Of a stretch of 64,000 nucleotides of DNA, positions 53,606 to 61,890 are shown piece after piece. The stretch covers positions 124,001 to 188,000 of the forward strand of contig DATKAE010000047.1 in the NCBI GenBank assembly GCA_035498405.1, in the 5' to 3' direction. Each line of letters begins with the position of its first letter. Positions within the stretch are counted from its first letter, which is position 1. Source of the stretch: DATBFU01 sp035498405 (GTDB lineage Bacteria > Acidobacteriota > Thermoanaerobaculia > UBA5066 > Gp7-AA6). The notes under the pieces were generated by a model that worked only from the letters and a program-made list of their open reading frames with translations, made no database searches and had not been told where the DNA came from. Position numbers and translations under genes: made by a program.

Positions 53606-54880
53606 TTGAGCTATCGGCCGCGTGTTCAGCGAAGGTTGCCCGCTCTTGGTGTCCTGCTCGCGACCCTTGGGCTCTTCTCGGGCTGCTCCGCCTTCTCGGA
53701 CAAGCGCACGCTCTACCAATACGATCCGGACTACGGCGTCGACAGTCCGGAGTTTCGCCGTTCCCTGGACGCGCTGGGCACCGAGTTAGTCCCCGGCAAC
53801 GAGGCCACGGTGCTGCAAAACGGCGTGGAGTATTTCCCTGCCATGCTCGCGGCGATCCGCGGCGCGCAGCAGAGCGTCAACATGGAGATGTACATCTTCA
53901 ACGAAGGGCAGGTCGGCTCCTTGTTCGCCGAGGCCCTCTCCGAGCGGGCACGCGCGGGGGTGAAGGTGCGCGTTCTGATCGACGGCCTGGGATCGTATCC
54001 GGGAGCCTTGAAGCCCTCGATGGAAGGGGCCGGTGTCGAGGTGCGCGTGTACCGACCCCTGCGTGTCTACTCCATCTATCGGATGGGAAACCGGACGCAC
54101 CGGCGGATCTTGACGGTCGACGGACGCGTCGGATTCTGCGGCGGGGTTGCCTTGGACGACCGCTGGAGCGGAGACGCGCGCAATCCGCGAGAGTGGCGAG
54201 ACACGGTGGTCCGCGTGGAGGGGCCGGTCGTCGCGCAGCTGCAGAGCATCTTCCTGGAGGACTGGGTCCTGACCACGGGTGAGGTATTGAACGGGGATCG
54301 CGAGTTTCCGCAGATCTCACCCTCCGGCACCATGCTCGCCCAGGCGGTGGCCGCCTCGCGCACGGACCAGAGCTCGATGGCGAAGCTGCTCGTCTACATG
54401 GCGATCCAGGCGGCGCGTGAGCGGATCTGGATCGAGAACGCCTATTTCGTGCCCGACCGTCAGATCCGGCGCGGCCTGATCGCCGCCGTGGACCGCGGGG
54501 TGGACGTGAAAGTCATCGTGCCCGGGGAGCACATCGACATCCCGGCCATCCGGATGGCGTCGCGCTACTACTACGGCGAGCTGCTCGACGGCGGGGTCGA
54601 GATCTACGAGTACCTGCCCTCGATGATGCACAACAAGGTGATGGTCGTCGACGGGATCTGGTCCACGATCGGCTCCATCAACCTGGATAACCGCTCCATG
54701 CGCAAGAACGCCGAGGCCAACGTCGTCCTCTACGACGGCGCCTTTGCGCGGAGCCTGGAAGAAATGTTCGAGAAGGATCTTCTGGCGACCGAGCGGTTCA
54801 CGAAGGAGAAATGGAAGAACCGGGGTTTGCCCGCGCGGTTCGGCGAGCTCTTCTTCTGGCTCTTCTCGGAGAACTACTAG
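53606..54880 (+). CDS. Phospholipase D/cardiolipin synthase-family lipoprotein
   Basis: The product is about 424 residues from TTG 53606, which gives a compact lipoprotein signal (VQRRLPALGVLLATLGLFSGC). Two HKD-type motifs are present. The second is canonical, His342-Asn-Lys344 to Asp349 (MMHNKVMVVDG). The first reads THRRILTVDG, with Arg167 replacing the usual lysine. Two copies of the domain form one active site in cardiolipin synthases and phospholipases D. The Arg substitution may weaken or change activity. No neighbour points to a substrate; the start codon is not certain. Confidence 0.85.
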   Translation: MSYRPRVQRRLPALGVLLATLGLFSGCSAFSDKRTLYQYDPDYGVDSPEFRRSLDALGTELVPGNEATVLQNGVEYFPAMLAAIRGAQQSVNMEMYIFNEGQVGSLFAEALSERARAGVKVRVLIDGLGSYPGALKPSMEGAGVEVRVYRPLRVYSIYRMGNRTHRRILTVDGRVGFCGGVALDDRWSGDARNPREWRDTVVRVEGPVVAQLQSIFLEDWVLTTGEVLNGDREFPQISPSGTMLAQAVAASRTDQSSMAKLLVYMAIQAARERIWIENAYFVPDRQIRRGLIAAVDRGVDVKVIVPGEHIDIPAIRMASRYYYGELLDGGVEIYEYLPSMMHNKVMVVDGIWSTIGSINLDNRSMRKNAEANVVLYDGAFARSLEEMFEKDLLATERFTKEKWKNRGLPARFGELFFWLFSENY

Positions 54881-54956
54881 GCCGGGCCTCGATCCGGCGC
54901 GCGCAACGGCCACCCTTCGGACATCATTTGGCCACCCGGGCCGCTAGAATGCCGGC

Positions 54957-55730
54957 GTGCTGACCGAGGCTTTGAGTCTGGACCGCCCGGTGGTCGTCTT
55001 CGATACGGAGACGACCGGTGTGAATCCGCGATCCGATCGTATCGTGGAGATCGCCTGCTTGAAGATCTACCCGGACGGCCGGCGAGAAGACTGGGTGCGC
55101 CGTCTGAACCCGGGACTCCCGATCCCTCCCGCTTCCACCGCCGTGCACGGAATCCGGGACGAGGACGTGAAAGAAATGCCCACGTTTCGCGAAGTCGCTC
55201 GGGAGCTCGCGGATTTCCTCGAGGGCTGTGATCTGGCGGGCTACAACATCTCGGGCTTCGACCTGCCGGCGCTGCGGATCGAGTTCCTGCGAGCCGGTAT
55301 CCCGTTCGACGTCAACGGCCGGCGCTTGCTCGATGCGCAGCGCATTTTCTTCGTGCGTGAGCCGCGGCACCTGGCCGCGGCGGCGCGCTTCTATTGTCAG
55401 GCCGAACACCAGGGGGCCCACGGCGCGCTCGCCGACGCGCAGATGACGCTGCGCGTCCTCGAGGGTCAGCTGGCGCGTTATCCGGACATGCCTCGCTCGG
55501 TCGCCGAGCTGCACGAGCTCTTCTGCGCCGGACTGGATCAGGATCTCGATCCCGAGGGGCGATTTCGAATGGTCCGCGGCGAGCCCACCGTCAACTTCGG
55601 CAAGAACCGGGGCCGGAGCCTTCGCGAGATGAGCCGGGACGAGCCCGGCTTTCTGCGTTGGATCCTCAAGGGAGACTTCTCCGAGCCGGTCAAGGAGATC
55701 GCGCGGCGGTTCCTGCCCCCGGAAGGCTGA
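54957..55730 (+). CDS. DnaQ-like 3'-5' exonuclease with exodeoxyribonuclease-X-type C-terminus
   Basis: This 257-residue protein starts at GTG 54957. The DEDDh exonuclease motifs are VVVFDTETTGV (Asp16, Glu18), NISGFDLPALRIEF, and AHGALADAQMT with the His-Asp pair. Residues about 200-257 (NFGKNRGRSLREMSRDEPGFLRWILKGDF) match the C-terminal domain of exonuclease X-type proteins. The gene stands alone, 76 bp after the PLD gene. A role in DNA repair or proofreading is likely. Confidence 0.9.
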   Translation: MLTEALSLDRPVVVFDTETTGVNPRSDRIVEIACLKIYPDGRREDWVRRLNPGLPIPPASTAVHGIRDEDVKEMPTFREVARELADFLEGCDLAGYNISGFDLPALRIEFLRAGIPFDVNGRRLLDAQRIFFVREPRHLAAAARFYCQAEHQGAHGALADAQMTLRVLEGQLARYPDMPRSVAELHELFCAGLDQDLDPEGRFRMVRGEPTVNFGKNRGRSLREMSRDEPGFLRWILKGDFSEPVKEIARRFLPPEG

Positions 55731-55752
55731 GCGGCTCCTTCTCGAGGCGGAG

Positions 55753-56295
55753 CTACTTCGAGATTCGTTTGAACCGGAGGGTTTCCCCGGTTTTCGCCTC
55801 GCGCAACCGGATCGATCCGGGCTCGGTCTCGATCGTCCACTTGGACGTGGCCCCGCGGATGGCCAGGGCACAAGAGGAGCCCAGTGTCTCGCCGGCGAAC
55901 CCGTCGCCCCGAGCCCGCATGTTCAGTGTGCAGGCGGAACTCGCCTCCCGGTCCGTGAAGTTTGCCGCGTTCGAGGAGAAGGCCGTGACCGAGAGGTCAA
56001 AGTGGGGCACGTAGGTGAGCAGGACGTCGGCGCCCTCGTGGTCGAGCCGCAAGACGCCCTGCAGCCGGACGTTCTCCTCCTGGTACTTGCCGGAGATCGT
56101 CAGAAAGAGGTCATACGGGTGGTCGGGATCGGCCGTGAAGGGCTGCGTGCTCAGAAGGAGATTGTTGCCCGGCGTCGAGCCTTGGAACGTCCCGGAAAGA
56201 ATCGCCTCCAGCGTGTAGGCCGGATTCTGCGCGGAGACCGGGACGGCGCTCGCCACAAGGAGAGCGGCAGCCAGGATGACGAGAGAACGTTTCAT
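55753..56295 (-). CDS. Secreted hypothetical protein
   Basis: The product is 180 residues with a clear signal peptide (MKRSLVILAAALLVASAVPVSAQ). The mature part is beta-rich with two cysteines (SSACTLNM and GSSCALAI) that could form a disulfide. I recognise no family. ATG 56295 is supported by GGGGGAGG just upstream. It lies between the lipoprotein gene upstream and a convergent exonuclease. The periplasm or cell surface is its likely location. Confidence 0.8.
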   Translation of the reverse strand: MKRSLVILAAALLVASAVPVSAQNPAYTLEAILSGTFQGSTPGNNLLLSTQPFTADPDHPYDLFLTISGKYQEENVRLQGVLRLDHEGADVLLTYVPHFDLSVTAFSSNAANFTDREASSACTLNMRARGDGFAGETLGSSCALAIRGATSKWTIETEPGSIRLREAKTGETLRFKRISK

Positions 56296-56413
56296 AGAAC
56301 CTCCCCCGGAGCGACTTGCGAGATTCATTCCCGGAACCCGTGTTCTGAACTTGCTTCCCTCTCAATACGTTGCGCGGGCCAGCCTTTCATCGACTGTCCC
56401 CGCGCGAGGACGC

Positions 56414-56938
56414 CTATCCTCCGCCGGAGACCGATCGCAGGCCTGCGACGGTGCGCCGGAAGGCTTCGCCGAAGACCTGCCGCAGAGCTTCCTTCTCGTT
56501 GTCCGAGCCGCGATAGTTGGGACGCTCCGCGGTCGCTTCCGCCTCGAATTCGGCGAGCGTTTGGCCGCCGGGACCGCGAACCCAAACCGTCCACTCCGCA
56601 GCGGCATTCCACATCTCGTCGTAGAACGGCGCGGCGAAACGATGGACTTCGATGGAGATGACCGGCCGGTCGGCGGTCCCGGCTTCGCTCCAGGTGCAGC
56701 CGGGGAAGGATTTTCGGACCGAGTCCGAGAGCAGCGCCACGAGCTTATCGGAGCCCTCCCGATCCGCCCGCCGATCGAGGATCTCGAGCGACCACGCCTT
56801 CCAGTTTCCCGGGCAGGCGATCGCGGGGTCCGGTTCGGACACCGGCGGGAGCGTGGGCGGTCCGCACGAGACGGCCGCCAAGCCGGCCAGCAGAGGAAGG
56901 ATCGGGAGAAAGCGGTGAGGCGCCGGGAGGTTTCTCAT
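56414..56938 (-). CDS. Lipoprotein of unknown function
   Basis: The product is 174 residues with a lipoprotein signal (LPLLAGLAAVSCGPP, lipidated Cys after AVS). The mature part mixes helices and strands and has two further cysteines (AIACPGNWKAW and SFPGCTWSEAG). The start overlaps the WYL-gene stop by 4 bp (ATGA), so translation is coupled. No family is recognised. The pairing with a WYL regulator suggests that the regulator or its ligand concerns the envelope. Confidence 0.8.
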   Translation of the reverse strand: MRNLPAPHRFLPILPLLAGLAAVSCGPPTLPPVSEPDPAIACPGNWKAWSLEILDRRADREGSDKLVALLSDSVRKSFPGCTWSEAGTADRPVISIEVHRFAAPFYDEMWNAAAEWTVWVRGPGGQTLAEFEAEATAERPNYRGSDNEKEALRQVFGEAFRRTVAGLRSVSGGG

Positions 56939-57981
56939 GAGCGAGTCGCGCGGCGCCGCGCCGGTGCCCGGGTCTCGTGGGCCGGTGGCTCTTCGTAGGC
57001 TCGGGCCAGTGAAGCGATCTGCTCCCGCAGATCCGCGACGAGCTCGGGGGGATCGAGGGCGCGGGCGTTCTTCCCGTAACGGAGCACGAACTCGCGCGCC
57101 TCTCGGATGGAAACGGCCGGAAGCTCGAGGATCGCCTCGCCCCCCGGCAGGTCTTCGATCGCCTGCTGCGGATGCCAGCGTTGTTCGCGAACCTCGTCTG
57201 CGGCCTCCTTGGAGAAGCGGACGCGAAAGCGGAACGGCTTCTCTCCTCCGACGAAGAGCCCGAAGGTGTGCCGGAAGTACCGATCCGCATCGAAATCCTT
57301 CGGAATCGCATAGCGCTCGCCCGTCAGCCGCGCCTCCTCCATGCGGGCCAGATAGAAGGTCTTGAGCTGACCGGCCGCGACATCCTCGGCCACGGCCAGC
57401 CAGTCGCGGCCCGAGAGGACGATCGCATAGGGGCGCAGCACGCGCGCCTGGCCGGGCGGCTCGCCGGGATGGCGGTATCGGATCGAGAGGGAGACGCCCC
57501 GCTGCATCGACTCGGCCACCGCCTGCCAGATCTCCTCGCGGACCGGCCGGTAGGGCGCGAGGCTGCGCAGGGCGATCTTGTCGCGCAGAATTTCTGGTCG
57601 CAGGCGCACGGCCGGCGGCATCAGCTCCGCCAGGCGCTCGTAGCACGCCTCCAAATCGCGGGCCAGCGGTGTTCCCCCGAAGAGCGCCATGACCTGAGCG
57701 GCCACACCGATCGAGAAGAGGTCGTTTCCGTCGACGGGAAGAAAGGGCAGCACGTAGTCCGCCCGAGAGTAAGCGTAGCCGTTCTCGAGCCGGTCGAACT
57801 GGATCGGGGCGTCGAGCTCATCTCGGAGGTAATCGAGGTCGCGCTGAACGGTCTTGGTCGAAACGCGCAGTTCGCGCGCCAGCGAGGAGGCGTTGGGATG
57901 CCGCCCCTCCTTGATCTGGTGGTGGATGGTTTGCAGCCGCCGCCAGAGCGGGCGGTCCTTGAAGGCTCCTTTTCGGCCCAC
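56935..57981 (-). CDS. WYL-domain transcriptional regulator
   Basis: The product is 348 residues. Residues about 10-65 form a winged helix (ASSLARELRVSTKTVQRDLDYLRDE). The WYL domain lies near residues 155-240 (LSIRYRHPGEPPGQARVLRPYAIVLSGRDWLAVAEDVA and KTFYLARMEEARLTGERY), followed by a WCX-type C-terminal part. WYL domains bind small effectors or nucleic acid and control stress, defence or metabolic genes. There is no phage-defence system next to it. It is co-transcribed with the lipoprotein gene through a 4-bp overlap. Confidence 0.9.
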   Translation of the reverse strand: MGRKGAFKDRPLWRRLQTIHHQIKEGRHPNASSLARELRVSTKTVQRDLDYLRDELDAPIQFDRLENGYAYSRADYVLPFLPVDGNDLFSIGVAAQVMALFGGTPLARDLEACYERLAELMPPAVRLRPEILRDKIALRSLAPYRPVREEIWQAVAESMQRGVSLSIRYRHPGEPPGQARVLRPYAIVLSGRDWLAVAEDVAAGQLKTFYLARMEEARLTGERYAIPKDFDADRYFRHTFGLFVGGEKPFRFRVRFSKEAADEVREQRWHPQQAIEDLPGGEAILELPAVSIREAREFVLRYGKNARALDPPELVADLREQIASLARAYEEPPAHETRAPARRRATRS

Positions 57982-58149
57982 TCTCGGATTCTCCCACGCC
58001 CGCGGAGATGCCAGAAAATGTCGCTCGAGTCGTTTCGACCGGGCCCAACCAGTGTCACCGTTCGCGTCCGCTCAAGCCGCAAGCGACTCCAGCGCAAACA
58101 GTTCCACCCGCCGCGCGGGATGGCCCTATCTTTGCTCCGCAATTGAAGC

Positions 58150-58359
58150 GTGCAGATCCTGCTGGGCTCCGATTCTTCCGGCGCCGGACGGCCCGACCCA
58201 CGGGACGGCTTCACCCCCCAGGAACGATTCGAAGGGGAGCAGGAGCTCTTGGACGACTTCCTCTCCCGGCTTCAGTCGATCATACGCGGGTCGCCGGCGG
58301 CGCCGAGGTCGGCCGACGACACGCGCCCGTCCCGGCGTCGCGCGGGCGGAGCATCCTGA
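58150..58359 (+). CDS. Small hypothetical protein, first of a coupled pair
   Basis: This 69-residue charged protein opens with GTG. The middle is helical and acidic (RFEGEQELLDDFLSRLQSI); the C-terminus is basic and disordered. Its TGA overlaps the next ATG (TGATG), favouring a real coupled pair. I recognise no family. Confidence 0.5.
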   Translation: MQILLGSDSSGAGRPDPRDGFTPQERFEGEQELLDDFLSRLQSIIRGSPAAPRSADDTRPSRRRAGGAS

Positions 58360-58508
58360 TGAGCCCCCTGTCCGGGTCGGGCGACCTTCCGCTTGCGCTC
58401 GCCTTGATCCTGATGATTGTCGGAATCCTGCTCTCGGGGGACGACGATCTTCCGGGGCCGCGCCGCAGTTTTGCGCGCGCGCGTGAGACCTGGCACGTGC
58501 CCTTCTGA
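58359..58508 (+). CDS. Small membrane protein, second of a coupled pair
   Basis: This 49-residue protein has one hydrophobic helix (about 10-26, LPLALALILMIVGILLSG), followed by an acidic then a basic tail. The start is fused to the stop of the preceding gene. Such single-span microproteins often bind larger membrane complexes, but no partner is visible here. Confidence 0.5.
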   Translation: MSPLSGSGDLPLALALILMIVGILLSGDDDLPGPRRSFARARETWHVPF

Positions 58509-58523
58509 CCGACCCGTGTTCCC

Positions 58524-58591
58524 GTCATCCCGAGCGATGGGAAGGACCTCCGCGGTTCAAGCCTAAGATCCCTCGCCTTGGTCGCGATGAC
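58524..58591. repeat. Imperfect intergenic inverted repeat
   Basis: This segment begins GTCATCCCGAGCGATGGGAAGG and ends AAGATCCCTCGC...GATGAC, forming an imperfect palindrome. It resembles the GTCATCC-GAGCGAAG-GATC-type intergenic repeats seen in many bacterial genomes. It lies between convergent genes, so it may end transcription from both sides. Confidence 0.6.
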
Positions 58592-58616
58592 CGACCCGGC
58601 AAGGTCACCGGCTCGG

Positions 58617-59537
58617 TCACTTCAAGGCGGCCAGCAGTTCCTTCGCCGTCTCGGCCTCGCTTCCCTGCGGGTCGAGCTCCAGGTATTTCTGCAGGTGTTC
58701 CTTGGCGGCGTCGTTCTTCTTGAGACTGAAGTCGACCAGTCCGAGCTGGAAGTGCGCGAGCGCGAAATCGGGCTTCGCCTCGACGGCCTTGGCGAAGTAG
58801 TCCGCGGCCTCCTGCATCTTCCTTTGGTTGAGCGCGTCGACGCCCTTGTTGTAGATGACCTCCGGCGTGTCGGGGTTGGCCTCGGCGTACCGTGCGTTCC
58901 ATTGCGCCGCGCCCTTCTTGTCGCCGGTCTGCTGCGCCGCGACCGCCATCATCTGGTAGACCGAGGAGAGAGTCGGGTCGAGGTCCGTGGCCTTCTGGCC
59001 GGCCTCCAGAACCTTCTTCCAGTCCTTGTTCTGATAGGCCACGACGGTCAGGGCCTGCCAGCCCTGCGGCAGGTCCGGATTCTTCGCGACCGCCTCCTGG
59101 AACTTCGCCTCGGCGCCGGCCCGGTCGCCGCTGTTTAGGAGCTCGATTCCCTTGTTGTAGGCCAAGGCGGCCTGACCGCCCATCGTGGGAGTCGTCTCAA
59201 CGGTGACCGGCTTCTGGAGCTTCACATCGATCGTGTTCGCATCGCCGATCGAGAGCTTCTTCATCTCTTCGTAGGGAGCGTAGCCTTCGAGCTCGAAATG
59301 GAAGCGGTAAGGGATCGTCGCGTCGTTCAGGAGCATCCCGTAATGGCCCTTCTTGTCGGTCTTGACGGTGAGCTTGAAGCTGTTGATGTTCGGCGTGGTC
59401 ACCGTGATGACGACGCCCTCCAAGGGGGCGCCCTCCGGCCCCGTCACGGTGCCCGTCAGGCGGCCCTGCTGGGCCGCGATCGCGAGGGTCGCGATCGCGA
59501 GGGCACCGAACGAGGTCAGCGCCATTCGGACTCTCAT
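58617..59537 (-). CDS. Carboxypeptidase-regulatory and TPR-domain exported protein
   Basis: The product is 306 residues with a signal peptide (about 7-22, ending AAQQ). Residues about 25-110 form a carboxypeptidase-regulatory-like domain (GRLTGTVTGPEGAPLEGVVITVTTPN, KTDKKGHYGMLL). TPR repeats fill residues about 125-306 (AALAYNKGIELLNSGDRAGAEAKFQEAVAKNPDL; ALAHFQLGLVDFSLKKNDAAKEHLQKYLELDP). The combination is common in Acidobacteriota secretomes. A scaffolding or binding role in the periplasm is inferred. Confidence 0.88.
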   Translation of the reverse strand: MRVRMALTSFGALAIATLAIAAQQGRLTGTVTGPEGAPLEGVVITVTTPNINSFKLTVKTDKKGHYGMLLNDATIPYRFHFELEGYAPYEEMKKLSIGDANTIDVKLQKPVTVETTPTMGGQAALAYNKGIELLNSGDRAGAEAKFQEAVAKNPDLPQGWQALTVVAYQNKDWKKVLEAGQKATDLDPTLSSVYQMMAVAAQQTGDKKGAAQWNARYAEANPDTPEVIYNKGVDALNQRKMQEAADYFAKAVEAKPDFALAHFQLGLVDFSLKKNDAAKEHLQKYLELDPQGSEAETAKELLAALK

Positions 59538-59602
59538 GTGTCGCCCTCCTCTGTCGGTGCGATTCTATTTCTCTTCCGTGCGACCCGTCTTTGCTTTGAC
59601 GC

Positions 59603-61483
59603 TCACCGGAGCCGCGAAGCCGTCGCGGCCTTCCGGTCCGGGCGGGGCAGCGCCTGCAGAATCTCCGCCGTCAGCTCGTAGCGTCCCATGGGCATGATGT
59701 GAAGGCCGCGCGCGAGCCCGGCGATGCCTCGGGCGAGCTCGCGGGCGATTGCCAGGCCCTCGGCTCGCTCGTGGTCCGGCCCTCGGCCGGCGGCGCGGCG
59801 CATCCGTTCCTGAACCGCCTCCGGCACGACGATGCCCGGGACCTCGTTGGCGAAGAAGAGCGTCTGCTTGAGCGAGCGCAGCGGAATCAATCCGACGAGC
59901 AGCGGAATCGATCGCGCTTCGGCGTGCTCCAGAAAGCGCTCGAGCGTCGCGAGGTCGTAGACGGGCTGCGTCTGCGCGAAGGTGGCCCCGGCTTCGATCT
60001 TCGCACGCAGCTTCGAGAGCTCGATCTCCAGGTCCGGGGCGGCTGGGTTTGCCGCGCACCCGACCGCGAAGGCGGTCGGTGCTCCGATCGGGTTGCCGGC
60101 GAGGTCCGCGCCCGCATTCAAGCCCTTGGCGATTCGAAGGAGCCCAAGCACGTCCACCTCGGAGACCTGCTTGGCCTGCGGGTAGTCGCCGATCTTCAAG
60201 GGATCGCCTCCCAGGCACAGGATGGCCTTGATGCCGAGGCCCGCGGCGCCGAGCAGATCGGACTGCAGCCCGAGGACGTTGCGATCGCGCGTCGTGATTT
60301 GCACGACGCACTCCAGGCCCGCCTCTCGCTGGATGAGCGCGGCGACGGCGATCGATGACATTCGCAGCCGCGCCATCGGATTGTCGGTGACGTTGACGGC
60401 GTCCACGCCGGCCGCGCGCGCCTGGCGCCCGCCCTCGATGGAGGCCGTCGCGTCGACACCGCGCGGGGGCTCGATCTCGGTCGTGAGGACGAAGGCCTGG
60501 GGGTCGGCGAGCAGCCGCTTGAAGCGCGACGTCTCGAGGCCGGGCTCGGGTAACGTCGGGGTCGGGGACTCGGCCGCCGCGGAGACCCGCGCGCCGACGG
60601 CGCGAACGCGCCCGGAGACCTCCCGGGCCATGGCGCGGATGTGCTCGGGGGTCGTGCCGCAGCAGCCCCCGATGATGGCGGCCCCCGCGTCCGCGAACGC
60701 GCGCGCATACTCCCGCAGGTAGTCGGGCGAAGAAAGGTACACGTTTCGGCCGTGAGCGTAGGTGGGGTAGCCGGCGTTGGGCATGACGGAGAGGGGCACG
60801 GCGAGGGACGCCGGCAGGCGCGCGAAGATGTCGTGCGTCTCCTGGGGACCCAGGGTGCAATTCATGCCCACCGCGTCGGCGCCGGCCAGGGCCAGAGTCG
60901 GCAGCGCGTGCGACGCGCTCTCCCCGAAAGCCGTTCGCCCGTCTGCCAGGAAGGTCATCTGGGCGACGATCGGGATGTCGGCCGAGAGCGCGCGGACGGC
61001 GCGGACGGCCTCGGCGGCCTCGAGCAGACTCCCGAAGGTCTCGAGCAGGATGAGGTCGACGCCGCCCTCGAGAAGGACCCGAGCCTGCTCCTCGAAGATC
61101 TCGCGCACCTGGGTCAGCGTCAGCGACCCGTAGGGTTTCACGAGGGCCCCGAGCGGGCCGATCGAGCCGGCCACGAAGACGAGCTCTCCGGCCGCCGCCT
61201 CCCGCGCGAGGCGAACTCCTTCCCGGTTGATCTTTTCGAGCGAGTCGGCCCACTCGTGCGTGGTCAGCTTGACGCGGTTGCCGTCCCACGTGTTGGTCGT
61301 CAAGATCCGCGCACCCGCGTCGCGGTAGTCGTCGTGGACCTCGCGAACCGATACCGGATCCGTCAGGTTGAGAGGCGATTTGGCCTGTTCCGGCGCGGCG
61401 CCGCGTGAGACGAGCAGCGTTCCCATGGCGCCGTCGGCCAGCAGCACCTCGCGGGCGACCGTGTCTCGGAAGTTTTTTTCCAT
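59603..61483 (-). CDS. Homocysteine S-methyltransferase/methylenetetrahydrofolate reductase fusion
   Basis: The product is 626 residues. The N-terminal half (about 1-290) is a Hcy-methyltransferase domain with zinc cysteines GMNCTLGP and GGCCGTTPEHIRAM. The C-terminal half (about 325-626) is the MTHFR TIM barrel (TTEIEPPRGVD, VNVTDNPMARLRMS, AILCLGGDPLKIGDY). The two steps make methyltetrahydrofolate and use it or another donor to methylate homocysteine to methionine. The same fusion occurs in YitJ-type proteins. ATG 61483 follows GGGAGG. Its leader holds a SAM riboswitch and a consensus promoter, which fits methionine control. Confidence 0.93.
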   Translation of the reverse strand: MEKNFRDTVAREVLLADGAMGTLLVSRGAAPEQAKSPLNLTDPVSVREVHDDYRDAGARILTTNTWDGNRVKLTTHEWADSLEKINREGVRLAREAAAGELVFVAGSIGPLGALVKPYGSLTLTQVREIFEEQARVLLEGGVDLILLETFGSLLEAAEAVRAVRALSADIPIVAQMTFLADGRTAFGESASHALPTLALAGADAVGMNCTLGPQETHDIFARLPASLAVPLSVMPNAGYPTYAHGRNVYLSSPDYLREYARAFADAGAAIIGGCCGTTPEHIRAMAREVSGRVRAVGARVSAAAESPTPTLPEPGLETSRFKRLLADPQAFVLTTEIEPPRGVDATASIEGGRQARAAGVDAVNVTDNPMARLRMSSIAVAALIQREAGLECVVQITTRDRNVLGLQSDLLGAAGLGIKAILCLGGDPLKIGDYPQAKQVSEVDVLGLLRIAKGLNAGADLAGNPIGAPTAFAVGCAANPAAPDLEIELSKLRAKIEAGATFAQTQPVYDLATLERFLEHAEARSIPLLVGLIPLRSLKQTLFFANEVPGIVVPEAVQERMRRAAGRGPDHERAEGLAIARELARGIAGLARGLHIMPMGRYELTAEILQALPRPDRKAATASRLR

Positions 61484-61573
61484 GAGCGCCTCCCGGGTTC
61501 GAGAGGCGTAACGCGTTCCAGGGTCGCGGCGCCCCTCATCTTTTCTCCGCCTCGGGGTCCAAGGGCCTCGACG

Positions 61574-61724
61574 GCCCCCGCTGGAATCAGCCGGAGATTC
61601 CGGATTTGGCACCTGGCGGGCCCGCCGCGACGCGGGCTCCGGTTGCCGTGGGGTCGGTCCGTCGAGGCCGTCGCCCCGACGGGTTTTCGGGCCGGTCCCT
61701 CGCCCACTCTCGATGTGGCGGGGC
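61574..61724 (-). promoter_or_regulatory. SAM riboswitch (S-box/SAM-I-like)
   Basis: On the minus strand the leader reads ATCGAGAGTGGGCGAGGGACC, GGCCCGAAAACCC, CGGCAACC, then GGTGCCAAATCC, all in S-box order. P1 pairs GCCCCGC (61724-61718) with GCGGGGGC (61581-61574). An unusually long GC-rich insert sits between GGCCC and CGGCAACC. After the aptamer GGGGGCC and GGCCC can form an expression-platform hairpin. It controls the downstream methionine gene. Confidence 0.85.
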
Positions 61725-61768
61725 GGCATACAAGGGACCGCCCCGACAGGCTCAAAGAACCGCCGCCA

Positions 61769-61797
61769 ACACTAGCCCCGACCTCGGTAGGTGTCAA
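61769..61797 (-). promoter_or_regulatory. Sigma-70-type promoter of the methyltransferase leader
   Basis: On the minus strand TTGACA (61797-61792) is followed, after 17 bases, by TAGTGT (61774-61769). Initiation near 61762 gives a leader of about 280 nt that includes the entire riboswitch. A 9-bp inverted repeat, CTAGCCCCG, overlaps the promoter spacer. Confidence 0.7.
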
Positions 61798-61816
61798 ATG
61801 CGGCCTCCGGGGCTAG
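61772..61816. repeat. Inverted repeat over the promoter
   Basis: The arms CTAGCCCCG (61772-61780) and CGGGGCTAG (61808-61816) flank 27 bases that contain the -35 box and most of the spacer. It could be a repressor site. Confidence 0.55.
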
Positions 61817-61890
61817 AATCGGAAGCGTCCTCATCGGCCCGCCGCGGCCTGCGTGACCCGGCCTCCCTCGCCAACAGAAGGAAATCGCCG

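Noticed and set aside
56414..57646. One 410-residue protein spanning the WYL gene and lipoprotein
   Set aside because: Its first part is antiframe to the WYL regulator; a lipoprotein signal starts at 56938 and overlaps the WYL stop by 4 bp.
61574..61724. Cobalamin riboswitch as an alternative for the methionine leader
   Set aside because: The cobalamin box and its partner sequences are absent, while all S-box core segments are present in order.
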